Assembly: GCF_014490745.1 (NCBI RefSeq)
Contig: NZ_LZEU01000001.1
Span: 1,325,501 to 1,389,500 of the forward strand
DNA from: Pseudomonas alcaligenes
GTDB taxonomy: Bacteria > Pseudomonadota > Gammaproteobacteria > Pseudomonadales > Pseudomonadaceae
Direction of reading: 5' to 3'
DNA: 64,000 nucleotides
Shown here: positions 34,280 through 44,773 of the stretch, piece by piece
Numbering within the stretch: position 1 is the first letter of the stretch
Layout of the letters: every line of letters begins with the position of its first letter
The notes under the pieces: model-generated
Databases searched by the model: none
Told to the model about the DNA's origin: nothing
Seen by the model: the letters and a program-made list of their open reading frames with translations, nothing else
Made by a program: the position numbers and the translations under genes

Positions 34280-35063
34280 CTCCGCGCAGCATCAGGCCGA
34301 GGTTGTCGAGCAGTTCGCGGCTCAGGTGCAGGTAGCTTTCCGGCAGGTGCGGCAGGGTCAGGTGGATGCACAGCAGGCCGGCCAGGATGGCCATGGGAAA
34401 ACCCAGGGAGAACAGGTTGAGCGCCGGCGAGATTCGGTTGAGCAGGCCGAAGCAGAACTGCACCAGGGTCATGCAGAAGACGACCGGTAGGGTGATCAGC
34501 ACGGCGGCGGCGAGCACCCAGGACAGTGCGTGGATCAGCGTCTCGAAACCCTCGTAGCGCAGGCCACTGCCCACCGGCCAGTAGACGAAGCTCTGGTACA
34601 GCACGCTGACCGCCAGCAGGTGGCCGTCGATGGCGAAGAACAGGAACACCAGCAGCACGAAGTACAGCTGGAACAGGATCGAGGACGACGACACCCCGTT
34701 GATCGGGTCGTTGTACACCGCCATGCTCAGGCCGAGCTGGGTCGAGACCACGTCGCCGACCAGGGTGAACACGGTGAACACCAGCTGCAGCGACAGGCCC
34801 AGCAGCAGGCCGATGGCGATCTGTTCCAGGGCGGTGAGCAGGCCGTGCAGCGACAGCGGGTCGATCTGCGCCGGCGCCGGCAGGGCGGCGGCCAGGGCCA
34901 GGGTCACGGCCAGCGCGAGCAGCAGGCGCACCTGCTTGGGCACGGCCTTGTGGCTGAACAGCGGGGCGAAGCTGAACAGCGCGAGGATGCGGCAGAACGG
35001 CCACCAGTAGCCCTGCAGCTGCTGCAGGTAGTGCCCGGCCTGAAAGATCGGTTCCCCGTGCAT
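34266..35063 (-). CDS. fliR: Flagellar export protein FliR, lateral-type
   Basis: A 265-residue membrane component of the FliPQR export gate. It is hydrophobic throughout (FCRILALFSFAPLFSHKAVPKQVRLLLALAVTL shows the conserved N-terminal part) with ~6 helices. It is 4 bases downstream of fliQ and overlaps flhB by 14 bases. Order and size match lateral fliR. Confidence 0.93.
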   Translation of the reverse strand: MHGEPIFQAGHYLQQLQGYWWPFCRILALFSFAPLFSHKAVPKQVRLLLALAVTLALAAALPAPAQIDPLSLHGLLTALEQIAIGLLLGLSLQLVFTVFTLVGDVVSTQLGLSMAVYNDPINGVSSSSILFQLYFVLLVFLFFAIDGHLLAVSVLYQSFVYWPVGSGLRYEGFETLIHALSWVLAAAVLITLPVVFCMTLVQFCFGLLNRISPALNLFSLGFPMAILAGLLCIHLTLPHLPESYLHLSRELLDNLGLMLRGGGRG

Positions 35064-35067
35064 GGCA

Positions 35068-35340
35068 TCAGCCGACCAGGTGCCCGGCCTGCTTGAAGGT
35101 CTCGATGAACAGATCGCTCAGGGTGCGCAGGATCCAGTGCCCGGCGAACACCAGCATGCCCAGGGTGATCAGCAGGCGCGGCAGGAAGCTGAGCATCTGC
35201 TCGTTGATCTGGGTGGCGGCCTGGAACACGCTCACCAGCAGGCCGCCGATCAGGCTTGGCACGATCAGCACGCAGACGATCAGGGTGGTGATGTGCACGG
35301 CGTTGGAGACGATTTCGACAGCGCTGTCCGGAGTGAGCAT
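35068..35340 (-). CDS. fliQ: Flagellar export protein FliQ, lateral-type
   Basis: A 90-residue protein with two membrane helices (VHITTLIVCVLIVPSLIGGLL and LPRLLITLGMLVFAGHWIL) and the conserved QAATQINEQMLSF segment between them. It assembles with FliP and FliR into the export gate. It lies 9 bases after fliP and 4 bases before fliR. Confidence 0.95.
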   Translation of the reverse strand: MLTPDSAVEIVSNAVHITTLIVCVLIVPSLIGGLLVSVFQAATQINEQMLSFLPRLLITLGMLVFAGHWILRTLSDLFIETFKQAGHLVG

Positions 35341-35349
35341 GGCGGGTAC

Positions 35350-36105
35350 CTAGAACGGCTGCACGCTGGAGGTGAGGGTGCCCATCATCAGCGCCCAGCC
35401 ATCGACCAGAACGAAGATCATCAGCTTGAACGGCAGCGAGATCATCATCGGCGACAGCATCATCATGCCCATCGCCATCAGCACACTGGCCACCACCAGG
35501 TCGATCACCAGAAACGGAATGAAGATCATGAAGCCGAGCTGGAAGGCGGTTTTCAGCTCGCTGAGGACGAAGGCCGGCAGCAGCAGGCTGAAGTCCAGCT
35601 CCTGCAGTTTTTCCGGCACCTTCTCGCCGGCCAGAGCGACCATGGTTTCCAGCGAGGTCTTGCTGGTCTGCGCCAGCATGAAGCGCGACAGGGTGTCCTT
35701 GGCCCGGCCCAGGCCCTGTTCCAGGGTGATCTGGTCGGCTTCGAACGGCTGGTAGGCGGTGCTGTACATCTCCTGCCAGACCGGGCGCATCACCAGCATG
35801 GTCAGGCACAGGGCGATGCCGATCAGCACGTTGTTCGGCGGGCTCTGCTGCAGGCCGATGGCCTGGCGCAGGATGGCCAGCACGATGATGAAGCGGGTGA
35901 AACAGGTCATCATCATCAGCATCGCCGGCAGGAAGCCGAGCAGGGTCATGACGATGAGGATCTGCAGCTTGACGCTGAGCTCCTGGCCGTTCGCCGTGTC
36001 GTTCAGGCTGAACAGCGAGACTTCGCCCCCTGCCGCCTGGGCCAGCAGCGGGCACAGGCCCGCCAGCAGCAGGCCCGTGCGGGCAAGGGTGCGTGCGCGG
36101 ATCAT
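35350..36105 (-). CDS. fliP: Flagellar export protein FliP, lateral-type
   Basis: A 251-residue gate protein with a cleavable signal peptide (MIRARTLARTGLLLAGLCPLLAQA). FliP signatures PAMLMMMTCFTRFIIVLAILR and VIDLVVASVLMAMGMMMLSP are present, with four membrane helices in the mature protein. It overlaps fliN by 4 bases directly; no fliO lies between, as is usual for lateral systems. Confidence 0.95.
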   Translation of the reverse strand: MIRARTLARTGLLLAGLCPLLAQAAGGEVSLFSLNDTANGQELSVKLQILIVMTLLGFLPAMLMMMTCFTRFIIVLAILRQAIGLQQSPPNNVLIGIALCLTMLVMRPVWQEMYSTAYQPFEADQITLEQGLGRAKDTLSRFMLAQTSKTSLETMVALAGEKVPEKLQELDFSLLLPAFVLSELKTAFQLGFMIFIPFLVIDLVVASVLMAMGMMMLSPMMISLPFKLMIFVLVDGWALMMGTLTSSVQPF

Positions 36106-36467
36106 GCGCGCAGGTCGCTCAGGCCGCTGCCGGACAGCTCGACGATGCGCAGGCCGTAGCTGCCATTCATCACCACCACTTCGGCCTTGGCGAACAGGGC
36201 GCCGTTGACCTTCACATCGAGCGGCTCGCCGGCCAGCTTGTCGAGCACGATCACGCTGCTGGCATCGACTTCCATCAGCTCCTTGAGGGAGATCTCGGTG
36301 GAGGCGACCTCCAGGGTGACGTTGACCGGGATCTTGCCGAAGAAGCTCAGATCCTGCTGCGGCAGGCTGGCGTCCGGCACGGACTCCTCGCTGACGGGGG
36401 TGGCCAGGGCCAGGTCGCCGTCGCCGATCAGGGCGTCGAAATCGTTATCGGAAAGGGAGCCGTTCAT
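36102..36467 (-). CDS. fliN: Flagellar switch protein FliN, lateral-type
   Basis: A 121-residue C-ring protein. The C-terminal SpoA domain (residues ~45-115) contains KIPVNVTLEVASTEISLKELMEVDASSVIVLD and VKVNGALFAKAEVVVMNGSYGLRIVEL, typical of FliN. It couples by ATGA to both fliM and fliP. Confidence 0.93.
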   Translation of the reverse strand: MNGSLSDNDFDALIGDGDLALATPVSEESVPDASLPQQDLSFFGKIPVNVTLEVASTEISLKELMEVDASSVIVLDKLAGEPLDVKVNGALFAKAEVVVMNGSYGLRIVELSGSGLSDLRA

Positions 36468-37303
36468 GGGTTTTTCACGCTCTCAAGGGAGGTTAGAAAG
36501 AGGGAGCCGTCGTCTTCGAAAATGCTGCCGCGGAACAGCCGCTGCTGGTTGACCCGCACTTCGCTGCGCTCCAGCAGGCGCACCATGAGGATGTCGCCCA
36601 GGCGCAGTTCGAGCACCTGTGCCAGCGGCATCTGCAGGGCGGCCACCACGCACTCCAGGCGCACCGGCAGGTGCTGGATATGGTGGGCCGGATTGCCACT
36701 CAGGCTACTGCCGGCCGGGCCGGTCAGGCGGGTGGTCAGCTCGTCGACCAGCTGGTTGTCCAGGTACAGGTAGATCGACGACTGGGTGCCGCTCAGGTGG
36801 CTGGTGTAGGTGAACTCGGCCACGTACTCCCAGACCGCCTGATCGAAATCGTTGTCGTGGTTGCTCAGCGGGCCGAAGGTCGAACCGGACAGCAGGCTGC
36901 GGGCGAAGATCTGCGTGATGTCCATACCCAGGCGCTGGCGCATGCGCTGCTCGGAGGTGCTGATCGGCGTCTGCTCGTGGCTGGGCAGCCCGGTGCCACC
37001 GTAGTAGCACTCCAGGGCTTCGGTCAGCAGCGGCCGGTCGATGGCGAAACCGACTTTGCCGAGGCTGGCCTTATAGATGCACTCGGGAGCACTTTCGCGC
37101 TCTTCGTGAACATCCACTTTATGCAGTTCGAGATTGATCCGGTAATTGCGCAGGAAATAGTCGCTGATTGCCCGCGGGTATTTGCTGGCAATTTCCCGAA
37201 TGAATTGCGGAATCTTGTGATAGTGCCGGCCCAACTTCTGCGGTTTTAACCGGGTCAGACTTTCCGCGGGCACGCGATGATAGACTTTGGAGTGACCAGT
37301 CAT
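36464..37303 (-). CDS. fliM: Flagellar motor switch protein FliM, lateral-type
   Basis: A 279-residue C-ring protein. The middle domain contains the YYGGTG element (GGxG type) and the SpoA domain is at the C-terminus (ECVVAALQMPLAQVLELRLGDILMV). The N-terminal CheY-binding motif of polar and E. coli FliM (LSQDEIDxLL type) is absent; the protein starts MTGHSKVYHRVPAES. An upstream ATG at 37342 would add 13 residues, still without the motif. It overlaps fliN by 4 bases and is first in its operon. Confidence 0.88.
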   Translation of the reverse strand: MTGHSKVYHRVPAESLTRLKPQKLGRHYHKIPQFIREIASKYPRAISDYFLRNYRINLELHKVDVHEERESAPECIYKASLGKVGFAIDRPLLTEALECYYGGTGLPSHEQTPISTSEQRMRQRLGMDITQIFARSLLSGSTFGPLSNHDNDFDQAVWEYVAEFTYTSHLSGTQSSIYLYLDNQLVDELTTRLTGPAGSSLSGNPAHHIQHLPVRLECVVAALQMPLAQVLELRLGDILMVRLLERSEVRVNQQRLFRGSIFEDDGSLFLTSLESVKNP

Positions 37304-37809
37304 GGTGCTGAGCCGTAATTCCTGATTTGCCCTGCAGGACATTCAATCGTCGCCGGACGATCTCTGCAGGAGACCCCGACAACACTGATACGCTGCTGCC
37401 GCATGGCAGGGGAAGCGCCTGTAGCCCTCGCTGGCCCTGGCTGGGCGCGGCTACTGGCATGGGCGAAGTCTAGGCGCGGAAGGGCTGAAAATTTAAATCA
37501 ATAAATCTCAAATGGTGTCTTTGAGAACGCCTGCGGCGGCTTGATTTAATTTAAGCAGAAGTAATTTCGTGAATTTCGTCACTTTTGCTAGGTTGCCCTG
37601 CGTGTGACGGATTGGGGGCTTTGAAGTTCCCCGGAAGTTGTTCGCACAAGGCACTAAGGCGACCCTGTGTGGAGCCATATTAAATGCCAATGAAGAATTT
37701 TTTGCGCAGTAGCAGTTCACATTGCGCAGCCATGCATCCTTGATTGCCGAGTGTCGGCAGCGCGAACAGGTAATTGCCGTTGAAGTCTCTCAGCCAAGCA
37801 GTGAGTTAT
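37304..37809. promoter_or_regulatory. AT-rich divergent regulatory region between fliM and lafK
   Basis: A 506-base gap, clearly AT-richer than the surroundings at 37480-37720. It contains the dyad CTCAAA-N7-TTTGAG (37507-37525) and a 9-base tandem-like repeat AATTTCGTG/AATTTCGTC (37563-37580). No sigma-54 or sigma-28 site is convincing. It must hold the promoters that start the cascade (lafK and the fliM operon). A leftward open frame at 37508-37720 looks spurious. Confidence 0.55.
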
Positions 37810-39171
<1,362 letters not shown>

Positions 39172-39190
39172 CCTTGCCCGGAGCACAAGC

Positions 39191-39526
39191 ATGACCGCCA
39201 TCTCGCAGATTCAGCAGGGCCTGCTCGGCCAGCTGGAGCAGTTCAGTCACATCGCCGAAGGCGCGGCGATCAGCCCGGCCCAGCTGCAGGGCAGCCCGGC
39301 CGCCGCAACCGGTATCGCGGACAGCTTCGAGCAGGCGCTGCGTGCGGTGGATGCCGACCAGCAGCAGGCCGGGGCAGCCATGGCCGCGGTGGACAGCGGC
39401 AAGAGCGAGGATCTGGTCGGCGCGATGATCGACAGCCAGAAGGCCAGCCTGTCCTTCACCGCTCTGCTGCAGGTGCGCAACAAGCTCGCCGGCGCCTTCG
39501 ACGACATCATGAGAATGCCCCTCTGA
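39191..39526 (+). CDS. fliE: Flagellar hook-basal body protein FliE, lateral-type
   Basis: A 111-residue protein joining the MS ring to the rod. The C-terminal SFTALLQVRNKLAGAFDDIMRMPL helix is the FliE signature. GGAG lies 8 bases before the ATG. It is the first structural gene behind lafK, and fliF follows after 19 bases. Confidence 0.94.
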   Translation: MTAISQIQQGLLGQLEQFSHIAEGAAISPAQLQGSPAAATGIADSFEQALRAVDADQQQAGAAMAAVDSGKSEDLVGAMIDSQKASLSFTALLQVRNKLAGAFDDIMRMPL

Positions 39527-39545
39527 CGGGCCCGGGTAAGCCAAC

Positions 39546-41219
39546 GTGCTGCAACTGATCAAGAGCAAACTGCCCGCCAGCGGCTTCAAGCTGGATCCGC
39601 GCCTGGGCCTGCTAGGCATGGCCGCGCTGGCCGCCGTGATGGCCATCGGCGTGGTCTTCTACCTGTGGCGCGACAACGAGTCGTTCCGTCCGCTGTACGG
39701 CGCTGGCGAGGCCTTCCCGGCCGCCGAAGCCATGCAGGTGCTGGATGCCGAAGCGCTGCCCTATCACCTGCACCCGCAGAGCGGGCAGATCCTGGTGCGC
39801 GAGGCCGATATGGCGCGTGCGCGCATGCTGCTCGCCGCCAAGGGCGTGAAGGTGGCGGTGCCGGCCGGCTACGAGCTGTTCGACAAGGAGGAGCCGCTGG
39901 GTACCAGCCAGTTCGTTCAGGACGTGCGCCTCAAGCGCAGCCTGGAAGGTGAGCTGGCGCGCACCGTGATGGCCCTCAAGGGCATCGAGCAGGCCCGCGT
40001 GCACCTGGCCCTGGAGGAGAACAGCTCCTTCGTGGTCAGCCGCCGCGACCCGGCCAAGGCCTCGGTGATGCTGCGCCTCAACCCCGGCTACAAGCTCAAG
40101 CCCGAGCAGGTGGCGGCCATCGTCAACCTGGTGGCCGGCAGCGTGCCGCAGCTCAAGCCCGAGGACGTCAGCGTGGTCGACCAGCATGGTGCGCTGCTCT
40201 CGCGCGGCATCGGCGCCTGGGGCGGGCCGTCGCAGAACTGGGAAGTGGTTGATGACTACCAGCAGAAGGCGGTGGCCAATATCGAACAGGTGCTGGCGCC
40301 GATCCTCGGCAACGGCAACTACCGCATCAGCGTCTCCGCCGATATCGACTTCAGCCAGAAGGAAGAAACCTTCCAGGCCTATGGCGAGGCACCGCGCCTG
40401 CGCAGCGAAGTGCTGCGCAACGAGAGCACCCTGGATCAGCTGGCCCTTGGCGTGCCCGGCTCGCTGAGCAATCGCCCGGCCCCGACGCCTGCGCCGGCAC
40501 CGGCCGATCCGAATGCGCCGCCGACCGCCGAGGGGCTGAAGACCAGCAACCCGGCGGCCACCTCGACGCGCAACGAGACCACCCGCAACAACGATTTCGA
40601 CCAGAGCGTCACCCACATCAAGTACCCGGCCTTTGCCCTGCGCCAGCAGAGCGTGGCGGTGGTACTGAATGCCGCCAACGCCCCCGAAGGCGGTTGGAAC
40701 GACAAGGCGCGCGCCGACCTGGAAGCGATGATCAAGAGCGCCGTGGGCTTCAGCGACAAGCGCGGCGATGTGATCACCCTCAGCGTGTTCCCCTTCACCC
40801 AGGGCGATCTGCCGTTGGATGAGGCGTTGCCCTGGTGGGAGAAGGACTCGGTGCTCGGCCTGGTCAAGTTCGCCGTACTCGGCCTGATCAGCCTGCTGCT
40901 GGTGCTGCTGGTGGTACGCCCGGCGCTGCGCAACCTGACCCAGCGCAGCACCGTCACGGCGCTGCCGGCCGGGGAGCAGGAATACGCCCTGCCCAAGGAG
41001 GCCGAGCGGCGCCTGCAGTTCGCCAATGAGGAACTGGGCGGGGTGAACATTCTTGGCGAGCTCAACCCGCTGTCGGAAATCCGTCTGCCGGCGCCGGGCT
41101 CCGGTCTGGAACTGCAGGTCGAGCACCTGCAGATGCTGGCGAAAAACGATCCCGAGCGCGTCTCGGAAGTGATCAAGCACTGGATAGGGCGCAATGAAAG
41201 AGACCTCAAACCAGCCTAA
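39546..41219 (+). CDS. fliF: Flagellar MS-ring protein FliF, lateral-type
   Basis: A 557-residue membrane ring protein that starts at a GTG. One membrane helix is near the N-terminus (LGLLGMAALAAVMAIGVVFYL) and one near the C-terminus (LGLVKFAVLGLISLLLVLLVV); the YscJ-type periplasmic modules lie between, and the C-terminal tail binds FliG. A proline- and alanine-rich linker at ~residues 315-345 is typical. It overlaps fliG by 26 bases. Confidence 0.95.
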   Translation: MLQLIKSKLPASGFKLDPRLGLLGMAALAAVMAIGVVFYLWRDNESFRPLYGAGEAFPAAEAMQVLDAEALPYHLHPQSGQILVREADMARARMLLAAKGVKVAVPAGYELFDKEEPLGTSQFVQDVRLKRSLEGELARTVMALKGIEQARVHLALEENSSFVVSRRDPAKASVMLRLNPGYKLKPEQVAAIVNLVAGSVPQLKPEDVSVVDQHGALLSRGIGAWGGPSQNWEVVDDYQQKAVANIEQVLAPILGNGNYRISVSADIDFSQKEETFQAYGEAPRLRSEVLRNESTLDQLALGVPGSLSNRPAPTPAPAPADPNAPPTAEGLKTSNPAATSTRNETTRNNDFDQSVTHIKYPAFALRQQSVAVVLNAANAPEGGWNDKARADLEAMIKSAVGFSDKRGDVITLSVFPFTQGDLPLDEALPWWEKDSVLGLVKFAVLGLISLLLVLLVVRPALRNLTQRSTVTALPAGEQEYALPKEAERRLQFANEELGGVNILGELNPLSEIRLPAPGSGLELQVEHLQMLAKNDPERVSEVIKHWIGRNERDLKPA

Positions 41220-42243
41220 CGACGGGCGCGAGCTGAAACCGCGCGCCCCGGCGCGTGCGGTCGGCTCCATGGAGCAGGCGGCGATCCTCATGCTGAGCAT
41301 GGGCGACGACATCTCCGCCGGCGTGCTCAAGCATTTCTCCCGCGAGGAAATCATCGGCATCAGCCAGGCCATGGCGCGCCTGTCCAACGTCAAGCAACCG
41401 ATGGTCTCCGACGTGATCGGCCGCTTCTTCGAGGACTACAAGGAGCAGAGCAGCATCAAGGGCGCCTCGCGTGGCTACCTTGCCGGCATGCTCGGCAAGG
41501 CGCTCGGCGGCGAGATCACCCGCAACCTGCTGGACAGCATCTACGGCGAGGAAATCCGCGCCAAGATGGCCAAGCTGGAATGGATCGACCCGCGCCAGTT
41601 CGCCGCGCTGATCGCCAAGGAGCACGCGCAGATGCAGGCGGTGTTCCTTGCCTTCCTGCCGCCGGGCATGGCCACTGACGTGCTCGAGTGCATGCCGGTG
41701 GAGCGCCAGGACGAGCTGCTCTATCGCATCGCCAACCTCAGTGAAGTGAACAGCGACGTGATCGCCGAGCTGGAGCAGCTGATCGACCGCAGCCTCAGCG
41801 TGCTCTCCACCCAGGGCTCACAGGTGCGCGGGGTGAAGCAGGCGGCCGACATCATGAACCGCTTCAAGGGCGACCGGAACCAGATGTTCGAGTTGCTGCG
41901 CGCACACAACGAAGACCTGGTGACGCGCATCGAAGACGAGATGTACGACTTCTTCATCCTCTCGCGGCAGAACCCGGATGTGCTGCAGACCCTGCTCGAA
42001 GCCATCCCGCTGGAAGAGTGGGTGGTCGCCCTCAAGGGCGCCGAGCCGGCGCTGGTCAAGGCCATCCAGGGCGCGTTGCCCAAGCGCCAGGCGCAGCAGA
42101 TGGAATCCATCAGCCGGCGTCAGGGCCCGGTGCCGCTGAGCCGCGTCGAGCAGGTGCGCAAGGACATCATGGCGGTGGTACGCGAGATGTCCGCCGAGGG
42201 TGAATTGCAGATCCAGCTGTTCCGCGAACAGACGGTGGAATGA
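41194..42243 (+). CDS. fliG: Flagellar motor switch protein FliG, lateral-type
   Basis: A 349-residue rotor protein that contacts the stator and the C ring. It has N-terminal FliF-binding, middle and C-terminal torque domains; the C-terminal part contains FELLRAHNEDLVTRIEDEMYDFFIL and DVLQTLLEAIPLEEW, where charged residues meet MotA. It overlaps fliF by 26 bases and fliH by 4. Confidence 0.95.
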   Translation: MKETSNQPNDGRELKPRAPARAVGSMEQAAILMLSMGDDISAGVLKHFSREEIIGISQAMARLSNVKQPMVSDVIGRFFEDYKEQSSIKGASRGYLAGMLGKALGGEITRNLLDSIYGEEIRAKMAKLEWIDPRQFAALIAKEHAQMQAVFLAFLPPGMATDVLECMPVERQDELLYRIANLSEVNSDVIAELEQLIDRSLSVLSTQGSQVRGVKQAADIMNRFKGDRNQMFELLRAHNEDLVTRIEDEMYDFFILSRQNPDVLQTLLEAIPLEEWVVALKGAEPALVKAIQGALPKRQAQQMESISRRQGPVPLSRVEQVRKDIMAVVREMSAEGELQIQLFREQTVE

Positions 42244-42938
42244 CGATGACGGTCAAGGTGATCAAGGGTGTCGGGCGCAACTGGCGGCCGTACCGCTTCC
42301 CGCCACGCGCCAGCGGCATGCCCGGCGGCGACTGGGGCGGCGATCCGGCGCAGTTGCAGCGAGCAGTGGCCGATGGCTTCCAGGAAGGTCTCGACAAGGG
42401 CTACGCCGAAGGCCTGCAGCAGGGCCGCGAGGCCGGCCAGCGCGAGGGCTACGACCAGGGCCGCCAGGAGGGCCAGCGCCGCGGTCGCGACGAGGGTCGC
42501 GGCGAAGGCCGCCAGGCCTTCGAGGATGCCGCACGGCCGCTGGAACAGGTGGCCGCGGAGTTCCGCCGTTTCGCCCAGGACTTCGAGCTGGCGCGCCAGG
42601 AACAGCTGCTGGAACTGGTGAAGAAGGTCGCCAAGCAGGTCATCCGCTGCGAACTGACCCTGCATCCGACCCAGTTGCTGAGCCTGGCCGAAGAGGCCCT
42701 GGCGGCCATGCCGGGCGAGCCGGGCGAGGTGCAGATCCTGCTCAACCCGGAAGAGTGTGCGCGTATCCGCGAGCTGGCGCCGGAACGCGCGGCGGCCTGG
42801 AAACTGATCGCCGATGAACGTCTGGGCCTTGGCGAATGCCGGGTGATCACCGCCCAGGCGGAGGCCGACATCGGCTGCCAGCAGCGTCTGGATAGCTGCA
42901 TGGATGCCCTCGGCGACCACGTGCGGGCCGAGGCCTGA
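42240..42938 (+). CDS. fliH: Flagellar assembly protein FliH, lateral-type
   Basis: A 232-residue regulator of the FliI ATPase. Residues ~50-95 are Gly/Gln/Arg-rich with repeated GxxxG spacing (GYAEGLQQGREAGQREGYDQG), the hallmark of FliH. The C-terminal domain resembles an ATP synthase peripheral stalk. A second ATG at 42246 is possible. It overlaps fliG by 4 bases. Confidence 0.92.
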   Translation: MTMTVKVIKGVGRNWRPYRFPPRASGMPGGDWGGDPAQLQRAVADGFQEGLDKGYAEGLQQGREAGQREGYDQGRQEGQRRGRDEGRGEGRQAFEDAARPLEQVAAEFRRFAQDFELARQEQLLELVKKVAKQVIRCELTLHPTQLLSLAEEALAAMPGEPGEVQILLNPEECARIRELAPERAAAWKLIADERLGLGECRVITAQAEADIGCQQRLDSCMDALGDHVRAEA

Positions 42939-42940
42939 CG

Positions 42941-44266
42941 ATGGCCCTGGGCGAAGCCTTCCGCCTCGACGAGGCGCTGCGCACCCTCGATGCGGTGCCG
43001 CTGGCCAAGGTCAGCGGGCGCCTGGTGCGGGTTTCCGGGCTGCTCCTGGAAAGCCTCGGCTGCCGGCGCATGACCGGCCAGCGCTGCCTGGTCGAACAGG
43101 CCGACGGCAGCCTGCTGGAGGCCCAGGTGGTCGGCTTCAACCGCGACATCACCTACCTCATGCCGTTCAAGAAACCCATGGGCCTGACCGCCGGTTCGCG
43201 GGTGTTCCCGGCCGAGGAAGCGACGGCCTTGCGCATCGACGAATCCTGGCTGGGGCGGGTGGTCAACGGCCTCGGCGAGCCGCTCGACGAACTGGGCAAA
43301 CTCAACGGGCGCGATGTGCTGCCGGCCGAGCTGCCGGCGGTCAACCCGCTCAAGCGCCGCCCGGTCGGCGAGGCGCTAGATGTCGGCGTGCGCGCGATCA
43401 ATGCCCTGCTCACCGTCGGCAAGGGCCAGCGCGTTGGCCTGTTCGCCGGCAGCGGGGTGGGCAAGAGCGTGCTGCTCGGCATGATCACCCGGCAGACCAA
43501 GGCCGACGTGGTGGTGGTCGGCCTGATTGGCGAGCGCGGCCGCGAGGTGCAGGAGTTCATTCTCCATTCCCTCGGCGAAGAAGGGCTGCGCAAGGCCGTG
43601 GTGGTGGTGGCGCCGGCCAACGAATCGCCACTGATGCGACTCAAGGCTGCCGAGCTGTGCCACAGCATCGCCGCCTATTTCCGCGACCAGGGCCACGACG
43701 TTCTGCTGCTGGTCGATTCGCTGACCCGTTACGCCATGGCCCAGCGCGAGATCGCCCTGGCCCTCGGCGAGCCGCCGGCGACCAAGGGTTACCCGCCGTC
43801 GGTGTTCGGCATGCTCCCCGAGCTGGTGGAGAGTGCCGGCAACGGTGCCAGCGAGCGCGGCAGCCTGAGTGCGCTGTACACCGTGCTGGCCGAAGGCGAC
43901 GACCAGCAGGATCCGATCGTCGACTGCGCCCGTGCCATCCTCGACGGTCACATCGTGCTGTCACGCCGCCTGGCCGATGTCGGCCACTACCCGGCCATCG
44001 ATATCGCCGCCTCGGTCAGCCGCTGCATGAGCCAGGTCAGCGCCGCGCCGCAGCAGCGCGCGGCCCGCCAGTTCAAGGAGTTCTACAGCCTGTTCGAGAA
44101 GATCAAGGAACTGATCCCGCTCGGCGGCTACACCCCCGGCATGGATGCCAAGACCGACCGCGCGGTGCAGCTGGCCCCGGCCCTGGAGCGCTTCCTGCGC
44201 CAGGAAGTGGGCGAGGGCAGCGAGCTGGCCACCAGCATTGCCACCTTGCAGGGCATCCTCAAATAA
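42941..44266 (+). CDS. fliI: Flagellar export ATPase FliI, lateral-type
   Basis: A 441-residue F1-beta-like ATPase that energises flagellar export with FliH and FliJ. The Walker A motif is FAGSGVGKSVLLG (~residue 170), Walker B is VLLLVDSLTRYA and the downstream PSVFGMLPELVESAG block is a FliI/SctN signature. It lies 2 bases after fliH. Confidence 0.96.
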   Translation: MALGEAFRLDEALRTLDAVPLAKVSGRLVRVSGLLLESLGCRRMTGQRCLVEQADGSLLEAQVVGFNRDITYLMPFKKPMGLTAGSRVFPAEEATALRIDESWLGRVVNGLGEPLDELGKLNGRDVLPAELPAVNPLKRRPVGEALDVGVRAINALLTVGKGQRVGLFAGSGVGKSVLLGMITRQTKADVVVVGLIGERGREVQEFILHSLGEEGLRKAVVVVAPANESPLMRLKAAELCHSIAAYFRDQGHDVLLLVDSLTRYAMAQREIALALGEPPATKGYPPSVFGMLPELVESAGNGASERGSLSALYTVLAEGDDQQDPIVDCARAILDGHIVLSRRLADVGHYPAIDIAASVSRCMSQVSAAPQQRAARQFKEFYSLFEKIKELIPLGGYTPGMDAKTDRAVQLAPALERFLRQEVGEGSELATSIATLQGILK

Positions 44267-44267
44267 C

Positions 44268-44693
44268 ATGAAAGAGCAGATCGAGACGCTGGCGCGCCTG
44301 GCCAGCCTGCGTGGCAGCCGGGTGCAGGAGATGCTGGGGCGGGTCAACTACCAGCGCAACCTGTGCCAGCGCTACCGCAACAACATCACCGGCCTGACCC
44401 GCCTGTGCGGCTTCTCGCTGCCGGTCAACACCTCGCTGCAGCGCAGCAACCAGCAGCAGTACAAGGTCACCCTGTACAAGATGCTGGAATTGCAGCGCCG
44501 CGAACTGGGGGTGGCCGAGCAGATGCTGGCGCGCATCCAGGGCGAGTTGCTGCAGGCGATGCGCAACGAGAAGGTCATCACCCAACTGATCGACAGCAAG
44601 ATGGGCCAGTGGCAGGAGTTGCTGGCGCGCCAGGAACAGAAGATTCAGGATGGCCTGGCCGCCCAGGCCTGGTGGCGCGCCCAGGTGAGTTGA
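44268..44693 (+). CDS. fliJ: Flagellar export chaperone-like protein FliJ, lateral-type
   Basis: A 141-residue, almost entirely helical coiled-coil protein in the position of FliJ, directly after fliI (1 base gap). The pattern KEQIETLARLASLRGSRVQ...QYKVTLYKMLELQRRELGVAEQML resembles FliJ. It acts as the central stalk of the FliI ring and in chaperone cycling. Sequence identity within FliJ is low, so position carries much of the weight. Confidence 0.85.
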   Translation: MKEQIETLARLASLRGSRVQEMLGRVNYQRNLCQRYRNNITGLTRLCGFSLPVNTSLQRSNQQQYKVTLYKMLELQRRELGVAEQMLARIQGELLQAMRNEKVITQLIDSKMGQWQELLARQEQKIQDGLAAQAWWRAQVS

Positions 44694-44773
44694 GCGGGCG
44701 TGGAAAAATCGATTTAAGTTTTCTCGCGAACGGGTCGCCTGTTTGCCTGTAACCACCTTTGTTGGACGTCATC

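Noticed and set aside
37508..37720. 70-codon leftward frame in the fliM-lafK gap
   Set aside because: No ribosome binding site or recognisable family; the region is AT-rich and looks regulatory.
44713..44752. Possible sigma-28 promoter upstream of flgM (TTTAAGTTTT and GCCTGTAA)
   Set aside because: The two elements are ~26 bases apart, too far for a sigma-28 promoter, and the -10-like part matches poorly.
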